Shown one piece after another: positions 28,522-36,592 of a stretch of DNA of 37,771 bases. Numbering within the stretch: the first letter of the stretch is position 1; every line of letters starts with the position of its first letter. This DNA is from Myxococcus xanthus (GTDB lineage Bacteria > Myxococcota > Myxococcia > Myxococcales > Myxococcaceae). The stretch covers positions 1 through 37,771 of the forward strand of contig NZ_JABFNS010000093.1 in assembly GCF_013116825.1 (NCBI RefSeq). Reading direction: 5' to 3'. The position numbers and the translations under genes were made by a program. The notes under the pieces were generated by a model. The model made no database searches. It was given only the letters and a program-made list of their open reading frames with translations, and was not told where the DNA came from.

Positions 28522-30495
28522 ATGAGCCTCGTCATCGCCCAGGACCTCTGTCTCTCCTACGGAAAGAAGGTCCTCTTCGATCAGGACAGTTTCACACTGG
28601 GTCCCAGGGACCGGGTGGGCCTCGTAGGGGCCAACGGGACGGGCAAGAGCTCGCTGATGAAAATCCTGGCGGGCGTGGCCCAGCCCGACTCGGGGACGGT
28701 GCAGTACAGCCGCAAGGCCCGAGCGGGCTATCTGCCGCAGGAGATCGCTGGGCTGCCGGATGGCACCGTGGTGGAGGCGGTGATGAGCACCGTGCCCGGC
28801 CGCGATGCCATGGAGGCGCGCCTCAAGGAGACGGAGGCGGCGCTCGCCGCCGCCACGGACGAGGAGGACCAGTTGGAGCTGTCCCAGTCCCTGGCGGACC
28901 TGCACGCGGAGCTGGACGACTTCGAGAACCGCTACGGCCGCCACCACGCCGAGCGCATCCTCAAGGGCCTGGGTTTCCGCGACACGGACCTGGCCAAGCC
29001 CACCTCCGCGCTGTCCGGCGGCTGGCGGATGCGCGCGGCCCTGGCGGGGCTGCTGCTCCAGGACCCCGACCTGCTCCTGTTGGACGAGCCCACCAACCAC
29101 CTGGACGTGCCCACGCTCACGTGGTTCGACGACTTCATGCGCCGCTCCAACAAGGCGCTGGTGCTCATCTCCCACGACAAGGACTTCCTCAACCGGCAGA
29201 TCAACCGGGTGGTGTCCCTGGAAGTGGAGGGCGTGCGCGAGTACGCCGGGAACTACGACGAGTACAAGCGGCTGCGAGCCGAGGAGAAGGAGCTGTTGAG
29301 GGCCCGCGCCGAGAAGGTGGAGTCGCGCCGCGCGGAGCTGCAGGGGTTCATCGACCGCTTCGGCGCCAAGGCCACCAAGGCGCGTCAGGCCCAGAGCCGC
29401 GCCAAGATGTTGGAGAAGCTGGAGAAGGTGCAGGTCCTGGAGGAGCGGACGTCGATGAAGTTCCGCTTCCCCGAGGTCGAGCGGAGCGGGCGCGACGTGG
29501 TGACGCTGGAGGGCATCACCAAACGGTACGGCGCGCAGACCATCTACGACGGCCTCACCGGGCGCGTGGAGCGCGGGCAGCGCATCGCCGTGGTGGGCGC
29601 GAATGGCGCGGGCAAGACGACGCTCCTGAAGATGGTCGCTGGCGAGCTGGCGCCGGACACCGGGACGGTGACGCTGGGGCACAACGTGGTGGTGGGTTAT
29701 TACGCGCAGCACCACGCGGACAAGCTGAACCGGCAGAACACCATCATCGAAGAGGTGCGCCCGCTGGCCGCGGACAAGCCGGAGAGCTACGTGCGCGGCG
29801 TGCTGGGCGCGTTCCTCTTCAGCGGCGACGATGTGGAGAAGCCCATTGGCGTGCTGAGTGGCGGTGAGCGCGCGCGGGTGGCGCTGGCCAAGCTGTTGCT
29901 GGTGCCGTCCAACTTCCTGCTGATGGACGAGCCCACCAACCACCTGGACCTGGACTCGGCCGAGATGCTGATTGAAGCGCTGAAGGGCTACGGCGGCACG
30001 TTGCTGTTCGTCAGCCACAGCCGGAGCTTCATCAACGGCCTGGCGTCGCACGTGTGGGAGGTCGCGGACGGGAAGCTCACGCCGCACCCGGGCAACCTGG
30101 ACGACTACCTGTACCACCAGCAGAAGCTCCAGCAGGCGGCGGCGGAGGCCTCGGCCATGGCGGCGGGCCAGGCGCGGGGCGAGAAGGTGGCCTCCGGGCC
30201 GATGACGGAGAAGGACCGCAAGCGGCTGGAGGCGGAGGCGCGCCAGCGCCGCAGCGTGGTGGAGGGGCCCCTCAAGAAGGAGATCGCGAAGCTGGAGGCG
30301 CGCATCGCCGAGGTGGAGGCCGGACAGAAGGAGCGCGAGGCGCAGCTCGCGGACCCGGCCCTCTACAACGACTTCGCGCGCGCCAAGCCGCTGATGGACA
30401 CGCACCGCGCGAGCAAGGAGGAGCTGGAAGACCTCTATGCCCGCTGGGAGGCCGCGCAGGAGAAGCTGGCCGAGGCGTCCGCGTCACTGGGATGA
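28522..30495 (+). CDS. ABC-F family ATPase
   Basis: 657 aa, two ABC ATPase domains and no membrane segment: the ABC-F class that acts on ribosomes. Walker A GANGTGKS (36-43) and GANGAGKT (359-366). Each half has the signature LSGG and Walker B LLLDEPTNHLD / LMDEPTNHLD. The linker between the halves is charged and helical, carrying the RQAQSRAKMLEKLEKV coiled coil. The C-terminal ~100 residues form another coiled coil, as in Uup/YheS-type members. Substrate or ribosomal role is inferred; resistance versus housekeeping cannot be told. Confidence 0.93.
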   Translation: MSLVIAQDLCLSYGKKVLFDQDSFTLGPRDRVGLVGANGTGKSSLMKILAGVAQPDSGTVQYSRKARAGYLPQEIAGLPDGTVVEAVMSTVPGRDAMEARLKETEAALAAATDEEDQLELSQSLADLHAELDDFENRYGRHHAERILKGLGFRDTDLAKPTSALSGGWRMRAALAGLLLQDPDLLLLDEPTNHLDVPTLTWFDDFMRRSNKALVLISHDKDFLNRQINRVVSLEVEGVREYAGNYDEYKRLRAEEKELLRARAEKVESRRAELQGFIDRFGAKATKARQAQSRAKMLEKLEKVQVLEERTSMKFRFPEVERSGRDVVTLEGITKRYGAQTIYDGLTGRVERGQRIAVVGANGAGKTTLLKMVAGELAPDTGTVTLGHNVVVGYYAQHHADKLNRQNTIIEEVRPLAADKPESYVRGVLGAFLFSGDDVEKPIGVLSGGERARVALAKLLLVPSNFLLMDEPTNHLDLDSAEMLIEALKGYGGTLLFVSHSRSFINGLASHVWEVADGKLTPHPGNLDDYLYHQQKLQQAAAEASAMAAGQARGEKVASGPMTEKDRKRLEAEARQRRSVVEGPLKKEIAKLEARIAEVEAGQKEREAQLADPALYNDFARAKPLMDTHRASKEELEDLYARWEAAQEKLAEASASLG

Positions 30496-30518
30496 GGGCC
30501 GCGCGGCGCTCGCCCGGC

Positions 30519-31181
30519 TCATCGGGTGAGCATCCGGTGGAGCAGCCACATCAAGCCCTCGGAGGCGTACCCGGCCAGATTGAGGGTCTGGCCTCCACGC
30601 CGGGTGGGGACGAACATCGGGAGGTCATGGCTGCTGAACGTTTCCCTGTAGGGGGTGGCGCCATGGGGCGCGCAACTCCCGCAGTAGAGGCGCTCCTCCG
30701 CGACGAAGCCGTGCTCCAGCCGCAGCTTGCGCCGGCACGCGGTGCAGCAGGGGGGCCCTTCGAGCCGCACCGTGGCGCGGGCATCCAGCGGCTCATCGCG
30801 GTACGCCTCCACGGCGCCTTGCAGTTGCTGGAGCTCGCCCGCGTCCAGGGCCACGCCCGCGCAGCCCGAGCACACCTCCATGGGGACCCCGAACACCTCC
30901 ACCACGGGAAGGGGCGCGCGGCCACAGCGCGGACAGGTGGGGGCGCGGGTGCCGCAGTGTGTGCACTCCGGGACGAACTGGAGCTCGCCCTGACAGCCCT
31001 TGCAGCATCCTGGGCGGTTCTTCGCGCGTCGCAGGAGCGCATCCGACACGGAGCCTCCCATGACCTTCGTGAGCGCTTCGCCCTCGAACCACACCGCGCC
31101 ACAGTCGCCACACGTCTCCAGGGGAAGCTCACCGCCGGGCGTGAGCTGCATCGAGCTCGGGCAGAAGGGGCATGCGCTCAT
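30519..31181 (-). CDS. Double zinc-ribbon protein (TFIIB-type fingers)
   Basis: 220 aa. Two zf-TFIIB-like units are seen: CPFC...CGDCGAVWFEGEAL (about 4-37) and CPRC...CSGCAGVALDAGELQQL (about 83-119). There are further Cys pairs between them (CCKGC, CTHC) and after (CTAC, CGSC). That makes about 16 cysteines. It may bind DNA or protein; no enzyme domain is seen. A weakly hydrophobic C-terminal end (EGLMWLLHRML) could be amphipathic. It lies downstream of the sensor kinase on the same strand with an 85-bp gap. Confidence 0.8.
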   Translation of the reverse strand: MSACPFCPSSMQLTPGGELPLETCGDCGAVWFEGEALTKVMGGSVSDALLRRAKNRPGCCKGCQGELQFVPECTHCGTRAPTCPRCGRAPLPVVEVFGVPMEVCSGCAGVALDAGELQQLQGAVEAYRDEPLDARATVRLEGPPCCTACRRKLRLEHGFVAEERLYCGSCAPHGATPYRETFSSHDLPMFVPTRRGGQTLNLAGYASEGLMWLLHRMLTR

Positions 31182-31266
31182 GCGGATGACCTATAGGCGC
31201 TCGCCCCCGGGGGCGAAAGCAGCAATGTCCGGAAGGCGCGCTCCCCAGGTGTCCCGCCCGGTGTCG

Positions 31267-33510
31267 CTACGCGCGGAGCCGCTTGCGGCGCTCCCGCTTG
31301 GCGCGGGTGTCCCCATGCGATGGCTTGCCCGCGTCGCGCAGTTCATCGGACACGGGCAATGACTGCGATGGCCGCTTCCCGGCAGGCAGGCCGTCCACGG
31401 AGACGGCCTCCGCGGGGGGCTGCTCGGAGGGGAGGGCGGGGAGGCGGATGACGAACGTGGTGCCTTCGCCCATCTTGCTCTGCACGGAGATGCTGCCGCC
31501 GTGGTTCTTCACGATGCGCTGGCAGATGGCCAGCCCCAGGCCGGTGCCTTTCTGCTTCGTCGTGTAGAACGGCACGAAGATGTGCGGGTGCTGGTCCGAA
31601 GGAATGCCGGGCCCGTTGTCGGACACCTGCACCTCCACGAACTCGGTGCCGGCGCTGCGCAGCTCGCCGAAGCGCTCCGGCTTCTCCGTGCGCACGCTGA
31701 TGCGGCCCTCGCGCGTCTCGAGCGCCTGCACCGCGTTCTGCACCAGGTTGATGAGCACCTGCTTGAGCTGCTCCGCGTCGCCGTCCACGCGCGGCAGCAT
31801 CAAGTCCAGCTCCACGGCCAGGTGGAGGTTGGGCGGAACATCGTTCTGGATGAGCCGCATGGTGCGCGTGACCACCTCGTTGAGGTCGGTGGTGCCGAAG
31901 CTCTGCTTCAGCGGGCGCGCGTAGTCGAGGAACGCCGTCACCACGCCGTTGAGCCGGTTGACCTCCTCGACGATGACTTCGAGGAACTCCGCGTCTTCGC
32001 CCTGGTAGTGCGCCGGGTCCAGGCACTGCGCCGCGCCCTTGATGGCGCCCAGCGGATTGCGAATCTCATGCGCGAGACCCGCCGCCATCTCACCCAGCGC
32101 GGCCAGGCGGTCCCGCTCGCGAATCTTCTCGTAGAGCTTGGAGTTCTCCAGCACCGTCGCCAGCCGCTCCGCCACCTCCAGGATGATGGCGATTTCGTCG
32201 GACGCGAAGGCCTCTGGCACCCGTTCGTCCCACAGGTTGAGGAACCCGATGACGCGGTCATTGCCCATCAGCGGCACGGCGATGCCGGCCTTCACCTGCA
32301 CCAGCGCCGTGCGCGTGTCGTTGAGCCGCTTGAGCTCGTCCCGGTAGCGCTTGCCCTCCACCGCCTGCAGCCGCATGGTGGCCATGCGGCGCTCCACGTT
32401 CTCCCGCAGCACCGCCTTCTGCCCGCTGGCCGCCGCGAAGAGCAGGCCGCGCGCCACCGCCGTGTCCAGGAAGGCCACTGGCAGCGGGCCGCGCGAATCC
32501 AGCAGCCGGTATCCGGGCCGGTCCTCCGCCAGCAGGTACACGGAGGCGTGCGTCACGCGGCCCGTCTCGTGGAGCGTGTCCAGCACCAGCCGGGCCAGCT
32601 CGGAAATCTCGATGACATTCGCCATGCGCGCGCGCAGCGAGCCCAGCGAATCCAGGAGGGCGAAGCGCTCGCGGAAGAAGATGCGCACCACCATCTCCTC
32701 CACCTTCACCTTCAGCGGCTCCAGGAGGATGAGGATGACGAACGCGGCCACCACCGTGTTGAAGAGGAAGAGGCCGGTGTTCTCCTTCCCCCACGCCGTC
32801 AGCACCGTGAAGACGGCGGCCAGGATGCTGGCCAGCACCGTCTGCGAGGCGATCTTGCCCAGCAGTTCGTGCAGGTCCATGAGCCGCAGCCGCAGCAGCG
32901 TGTGGGCCAGGAAGAACAGGTACAGCGTGGAGAAGACCGACCCCAGCGTGGGGAAGGGGATGCCGAAGCTGACCAGGAAATCCAGCGCGGAGAAGAGGAT
33001 GGCCGCGCCCGCGCCAATGGCCAGGTACGCCAGCCGGAACTTCTCGATGCGAGACTCGGTGGTGCGGACCCGGTGGAGCAGCAATGAACCGTAGGTCAGC
33101 AACGTGCCCAGCACCCACACGCCCATGCCCACCCGGGCCCAGAGCTTGTCGGCCAGGGGGGTGACAGCCACGGTCAGCCCCAGGACGGCGGACAGCAGGG
33201 CGAGCCGGCGGCCCACCAGGTTCGTCCCCTTGCTGACGCCCAGGAACTCCAGGAAGAAGGCAACGGCCGCGCCCGGGACCAGGGAGCCCACCAGGATGGT
33301 GGCGCCCACGAAGATGCGGGATGTCCACGGGTAGGCGCCGGCCGGGAAGACGCTGTGAAAGAAGAGCGAAAGGTAGTAGCCGGCCACCGTCAGCGCGAAG
33401 ACGGAGTACAGCGTCAGTACCCTGGGTCTGCCGGGCCGCAGCAACATGGACACGCCCAGGGCGAGCCCGATGATGGATGCCAGCAGCGCGCTCTGTGTCC
33501 GGATGTCCAT
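31267..33510 (-). CDS. Membrane sensor histidine kinase with GAF domain
   Basis: 747 aa. About eight or nine TM segments occupy residues 5-265. A GAF domain covers about 285-460. HisKA contains the phospho-acceptor H481 in LAHEIRNPLGAIKG, of the NtrB-like type. The HATPase domain has N-box QVLINLVQNAVQA, DNGPGI and GTGLGLA. The C-terminal ~60 residues are basic and Pro-rich. No response regulator is adjacent, so it is an orphan kinase. The layout resembles PrsK-like kinases; the ligand is unknown. Confidence 0.9.
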   Translation of the reverse strand: MDIRTQSALLASIIGLALGVSMLLRPGRPRVLTLYSVFALTVAGYYLSLFFHSVFPAGAYPWTSRIFVGATILVGSLVPGAAVAFFLEFLGVSKGTNLVGRRLALLSAVLGLTVAVTPLADKLWARVGMGVWVLGTLLTYGSLLLHRVRTTESRIEKFRLAYLAIGAGAAILFSALDFLVSFGIPFPTLGSVFSTLYLFFLAHTLLRLRLMDLHELLGKIASQTVLASILAAVFTVLTAWGKENTGLFLFNTVVAAFVILILLEPLKVKVEEMVVRIFFRERFALLDSLGSLRARMANVIEISELARLVLDTLHETGRVTHASVYLLAEDRPGYRLLDSRGPLPVAFLDTAVARGLLFAAASGQKAVLRENVERRMATMRLQAVEGKRYRDELKRLNDTRTALVQVKAGIAVPLMGNDRVIGFLNLWDERVPEAFASDEIAIILEVAERLATVLENSKLYEKIRERDRLAALGEMAAGLAHEIRNPLGAIKGAAQCLDPAHYQGEDAEFLEVIVEEVNRLNGVVTAFLDYARPLKQSFGTTDLNEVVTRTMRLIQNDVPPNLHLAVELDLMLPRVDGDAEQLKQVLINLVQNAVQALETREGRISVRTEKPERFGELRSAGTEFVEVQVSDNGPGIPSDQHPHIFVPFYTTKQKGTGLGLAICQRIVKNHGGSISVQSKMGEGTTFVIRLPALPSEQPPAEAVSVDGLPAGKRPSQSLPVSDELRDAGKPSHGDTRAKRERRKRLRA

Positions 33511-33617
33511 GAGGAGGCGGACAGTCTAACCTGTGTCAGCCTCCGGAAATTTTCCATGACCTGCCGGTTGTCCTGGGGCGAGCCCGCGCGCATCTCCCTG
33601 GGACCCAGCCCCCGCGT
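33511..33617. promoter_or_regulatory. Divergent gap between sensor kinase and transglycosylase genes
   Basis: 107 bp separate two divergent starts and must carry both promoters. An A/T-richer patch (AAATTTTCCATG near 33,548-33,559) stands out from the GC-rich background. No confident promoter could be called. Confidence 0.35.
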
Positions 33618-36023
33618 ATGAAGCCCTTCCTTTCCAAGCTCGCCGTCGCCGCCTCCGCGCTCCTGATGACCGCGCAGGCACCCGCCCCGCAGGCGGTTTC
33701 GTCCACCCCGGCCGAGCCCGAGGCGTCCGAAGCGCCGGCCCAGCACCCCAGCAACGCGCCTCCAGAGGCGCAGCTGTCGCCCCCTCCCGACTCGGAGAAG
33801 GCGCCGCTGCCGGTGGGCTACGTGGAGGTGCTCAACCCCGCCTTCCCCAATGCCGCGCCGCCGACTCCGGTGGTGCACCGGGGCCGCCGCTACGCGCTGG
33901 AGGACCTGGCGCCCTACTTCGGCGAGGGCAAGAAGAAGGAGGCCCGCGACGCGTTCGACCGTGGACAGTACACGCGCGTCCGCGAGCTGCTGAAGGACGA
34001 GGGCGACAGCCCGCCGGTGCGCTACCTGCGCGCACTGGCCGCCGTCCGCGCCGGAGATGACGCGTCCGCCGCCAGGGAATTCGCCGCGCTGGCCCCGGAC
34101 TATCCCGCGCTGAAGGACCGCTGCCTGACGCATGGCGGCGTGGCGCTGGAGAGCCTGCGCCGCTTCGATGAGGCCGCGGTGCTGCTGGAGCAGGTGCCAC
34201 CCGAGTCCAAGCTGTACGTGGACGCGCGGCTGGCCCTGTCGCGCGTGCTGCGCAAGAAGAAGGACGCGGCGGGCGCCATGGCCGCGCTGGAGCCGCTCAC
34301 GTCGCGCGCGGCGCCCAGTTGGGGCCGCAACGTGGGCGCCGAGGCGCTGATGGCCATCGCCGACATCGCCGCGGAGAAGAAGGACAAGGCCGCCGAGCGC
34401 GCCGCGCTGTGGCGCCTGTGGGCCGCGCACCCGCTGTCCGCCTTGTCGAAGCAGGCCGAGAAGCGCCTCAAGGGGCAGACGCCGCCCGTCGAGGCGAGGG
34501 TGGGGCGTGGTGAGGCGCTGGTGGAGCTGCACCGGAACAAGGCCGGCCTGGAGCAGTTGGAGCCGCTGCTGCCGAAGCTGGCGCTTCCGGAGCCGTTGGC
34601 CTGCCGCGCGCACTTCGCCTTCGGCAAGGGCATGCGCAAGGAGCGCCAGCACACGCGCGCCATCCAGGTGCTGACGCCCGTGGCGGAGAAGTGCCAGGAC
34701 CGCGACCTGCTGGCGCGCGTGCTGTACGTGCTCGGCTCGTCGCGCTCCATCGTCGACCAGGCGCGGGGCACGGAGACCTACGAGCGGCTGGCGCGCGAGT
34801 TCCCGGACCACTCGTTCGCGGATGACGGCCTCTTCTACGCGGCCGACCTCTACCTGAAGACGGGCCGTCCGAAGGAGGCCATGGCCCGGCTGGACACGTT
34901 GGCCCGGCTGTACCCGCAGGGGGACTTCCTGGGCGAGGCGCTCTTCAAGGCGTTCTGGATTGCCCGCACCACGGGCGTGGAGGACTCCGGCCTGTCGTTC
35001 CTGGACCGCATCGAGGCGCAGTTCGCCAAGGCGGACGAGAGCTACGACGTGGAGCGCGCGCGCTACTGGCGGGCGCGGACGATGCAAGAGAAGGGCAACA
35101 TCCAGGGCGCGGCGGAGCTGTTCGAGAAGCTCTCCGTGGACCACCCGGCGACCTACTACGGGCTGATGGCGCGCTCGCAGCTGGCGAAGGTGGACCCGCC
35201 GCGGCTGGAGAAGGTGTCCGCCGAAATCTTCGCCGTGCCCGAGGCCGCCAGCCCCTGGCCGCTGTTCGCCGGCCCCATGGGCGAGGACCCGCACTTCCGC
35301 GCGGGCGTGGAGCTGTACCGCTTGGGCTTCAAGGAGGCCGTGTCGTCCGAGCTGCTGGCCGTCAACCGGACCAATCTGCCGGCGGAGTCCGTGCGCCTGC
35401 TGGTGCTGGTGCTGCACGAGGCCGGGGACGAGCGCTCCGCCCACGCGGTGGCGCGGCTGGCGCTGCGGAAGGACTTGAGCGGACGCATCACCCCGGAGAC
35501 GCGCGTGGTGTGGGAGGTGGCCTATCCCAACGCCTTCCGCGACAGCATCGAGAAGCACACGGCGGACGCGGGCGTGGAGCCGGACCTGCTCCAGGCGTTG
35601 ATGCGGGAGGAGAGTGCGCTGGACCCCAAGGCGCTCTCGTGGGCGGGAGCGATGGGCCTCACCCAGTTGATGCCGTCCACCGCGAAGGGCGTGGCGCGTG
35701 AGCTGAAGCTCAAGCGCTTCAGCGTGGAGCAGTTGCTCCAGCCCGACCTCAACATCCGCATGGGGGCCCACTACCTGGGCGGCTTGCTCAAGCGCTTCGA
35801 CGGGCACACGCCCTATGCGGTGGGCAGCTACAACGCCGGCCCCGGCGCGGTGAATCGTTGGAGGTCCGACAGGCCGGACCTGGCGCTGGACGCATGGGTG
35901 GAGGAAATCCCCATCTCCGAGACGCGCGGCTACATCAAGCGCGTGCTGCGCTCCTTCAACACGTACCAATTGCTGTACGGACGGGCGCCCACGCTGCCGG
36001 TGCTCAAGAGCGCCGCGAAGTAG
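33618..36023 (+). CDS. Lytic transglycosylase with TPR-like repeats and SLT domain
   Basis: 801 aa. The signal peptide is residues 1-26 (LAVAASALLMTAQAPAPQA), so it is exported to the periplasm. A Pro/Ala/Glu-rich linker (27-65) leads to a long helical-repeat region (about 90-600), as in Slt70 superhelical proteins. The C-terminal SLT domain (about 650-780) has LMREESALDP with catalytic Glu near 665, GLTQLMPSTA, LNIRMGAHYLGGLL and YNAGPGAV. It cleaves peptidoglycan to 1,6-anhydro-muropeptides. Start ATG 33618 gives the signal peptide. Confidence 0.93.
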   Translation: MKPFLSKLAVAASALLMTAQAPAPQAVSSTPAEPEASEAPAQHPSNAPPEAQLSPPPDSEKAPLPVGYVEVLNPAFPNAAPPTPVVHRGRRYALEDLAPYFGEGKKKEARDAFDRGQYTRVRELLKDEGDSPPVRYLRALAAVRAGDDASAAREFAALAPDYPALKDRCLTHGGVALESLRRFDEAAVLLEQVPPESKLYVDARLALSRVLRKKKDAAGAMAALEPLTSRAAPSWGRNVGAEALMAIADIAAEKKDKAAERAALWRLWAAHPLSALSKQAEKRLKGQTPPVEARVGRGEALVELHRNKAGLEQLEPLLPKLALPEPLACRAHFAFGKGMRKERQHTRAIQVLTPVAEKCQDRDLLARVLYVLGSSRSIVDQARGTETYERLAREFPDHSFADDGLFYAADLYLKTGRPKEAMARLDTLARLYPQGDFLGEALFKAFWIARTTGVEDSGLSFLDRIEAQFAKADESYDVERARYWRARTMQEKGNIQGAAELFEKLSVDHPATYYGLMARSQLAKVDPPRLEKVSAEIFAVPEAASPWPLFAGPMGEDPHFRAGVELYRLGFKEAVSSELLAVNRTNLPAESVRLLVLVLHEAGDERSAHAVARLALRKDLSGRITPETRVVWEVAYPNAFRDSIEKHTADAGVEPDLLQALMREESALDPKALSWAGAMGLTQLMPSTAKGVARELKLKRFSVEQLLQPDLNIRMGAHYLGGLLKRFDGHTPYAVGSYNAGPGAVNRWRSDRPDLALDAWVEEIPISETRGYIKRVLRSFNTYQLLYGRAPTLPVLKSAAK

Positions 36024-36253
36024 GTGCGCTGCCGCCATCCGGGCGCCTGCTGGGTGGTGGCGGTGGAGAATTCGTGCGGAATGGGGCGCGGATGCCGCGG
36101 GTTATGTCCACGCCCGGAAAAAGGGTGCCTGCGTGTGGGGGACCCCCTATGCAACTGGCCGGAAACGTGACACATGGCCAAGGCCGCACCCTCACACGGC
36201 GTGGCAACCAGCTCAATTCATGAAGCTGGTAGAGAAAGACGAAGAGAAGCGTA
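36024..36253 (+). promoter_or_regulatory. Leader of the cold-shock gene
   Basis: 230 bp with no ORF. ACCAGCT (36207-36213) pairs perfectly with AGCTGGT (36224-36230) around a 10-nt loop, about 24 bases before the ATG. GGGGGACCCCC lies near 36,137-36,148. The long leader fits the usual regulated 5' UTR of cspA-type mRNAs, but no promoter was identified with confidence. Confidence 0.45.
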
Positions 36254-36457
36254 ATGGCGACTGGTACCGTGAAGTGGTTCAACGACGCGAAGGGCTTTGG
36301 GTTCATCATGCAGGACGGCGGGGGCGAGGATCTCTTCTGCCACCACACTGCGATTCAGACCCAGGGCTTCCGCACGCTGCAGGAAGGCCAGAAGGTCGAG
36401 TTCGACGTGGCCCGTGGCCCCAAGGGCCTGCAGGCTCAGAACGTTCGCCCGGTCTGA
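36254..36457 (+). CDS. Cold-shock protein CspA family
   Basis: 67 aa, single cold-shock domain. RNP1 KGFGFI (13-18) and RNP2-like motif DLFCHHTAI (26-34) are present; the usual second motif VFVH is here LFCHH. It binds single-stranded RNA and DNA. Start ATG 36254 has AAGAGAAG upstream. It is monocistronic, with a strong terminator 33 bases downstream of the stop. Confidence 0.94.
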   Translation: MATGTVKWFNDAKGFGFIMQDGGGEDLFCHHTAIQTQGFRTLQEGQKVEFDVARGPKGLQAQNVRPV

Positions 36458-36490
36458 GTACCTACTGAGCGCTCATAGCGCTTGGTCCGA

Positions 36491-36531
36491 AGGCTCAGTC
36501 TCCCCGAGGGAGGCTGGGCCTTTTCCTTTTT
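36491..36531 (+). terminator. Intrinsic terminator of the cold-shock gene
   Basis: A 13-bp stem (GGCTCAGTCTCCC at 36492-36504 with GGGAGGCTGGGCC at 36508-36520, two T-G wobbles, CGA loop) is followed by TTTTCCTTTTT (36521-36531). It is the clearest Rho-independent terminator in the window. Confidence 0.85.
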
Positions 36532-36592
36532 GTCACCCCGATGTTCCAGGGCTCGCCTGGAACTTGCCTGGCGGCTCCCCTAGACTCGGGCC

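Noticed and set aside
28213..30405. 730-codon open frame opposite the ABC-F gene
   Set aside because: Same artefact; the translation is low complexity and the + strand encodes both complete ATPase domains.
33414..36038. 874-codon open frame on the minus strand opposite the transglycosylase gene
   Set aside because: It is a frame shadow created by GC-rich codon bias. The + strand gene has a signal peptide and a complete SLT domain; the minus frame gives a low-complexity His/Arg/Leu-rich product.
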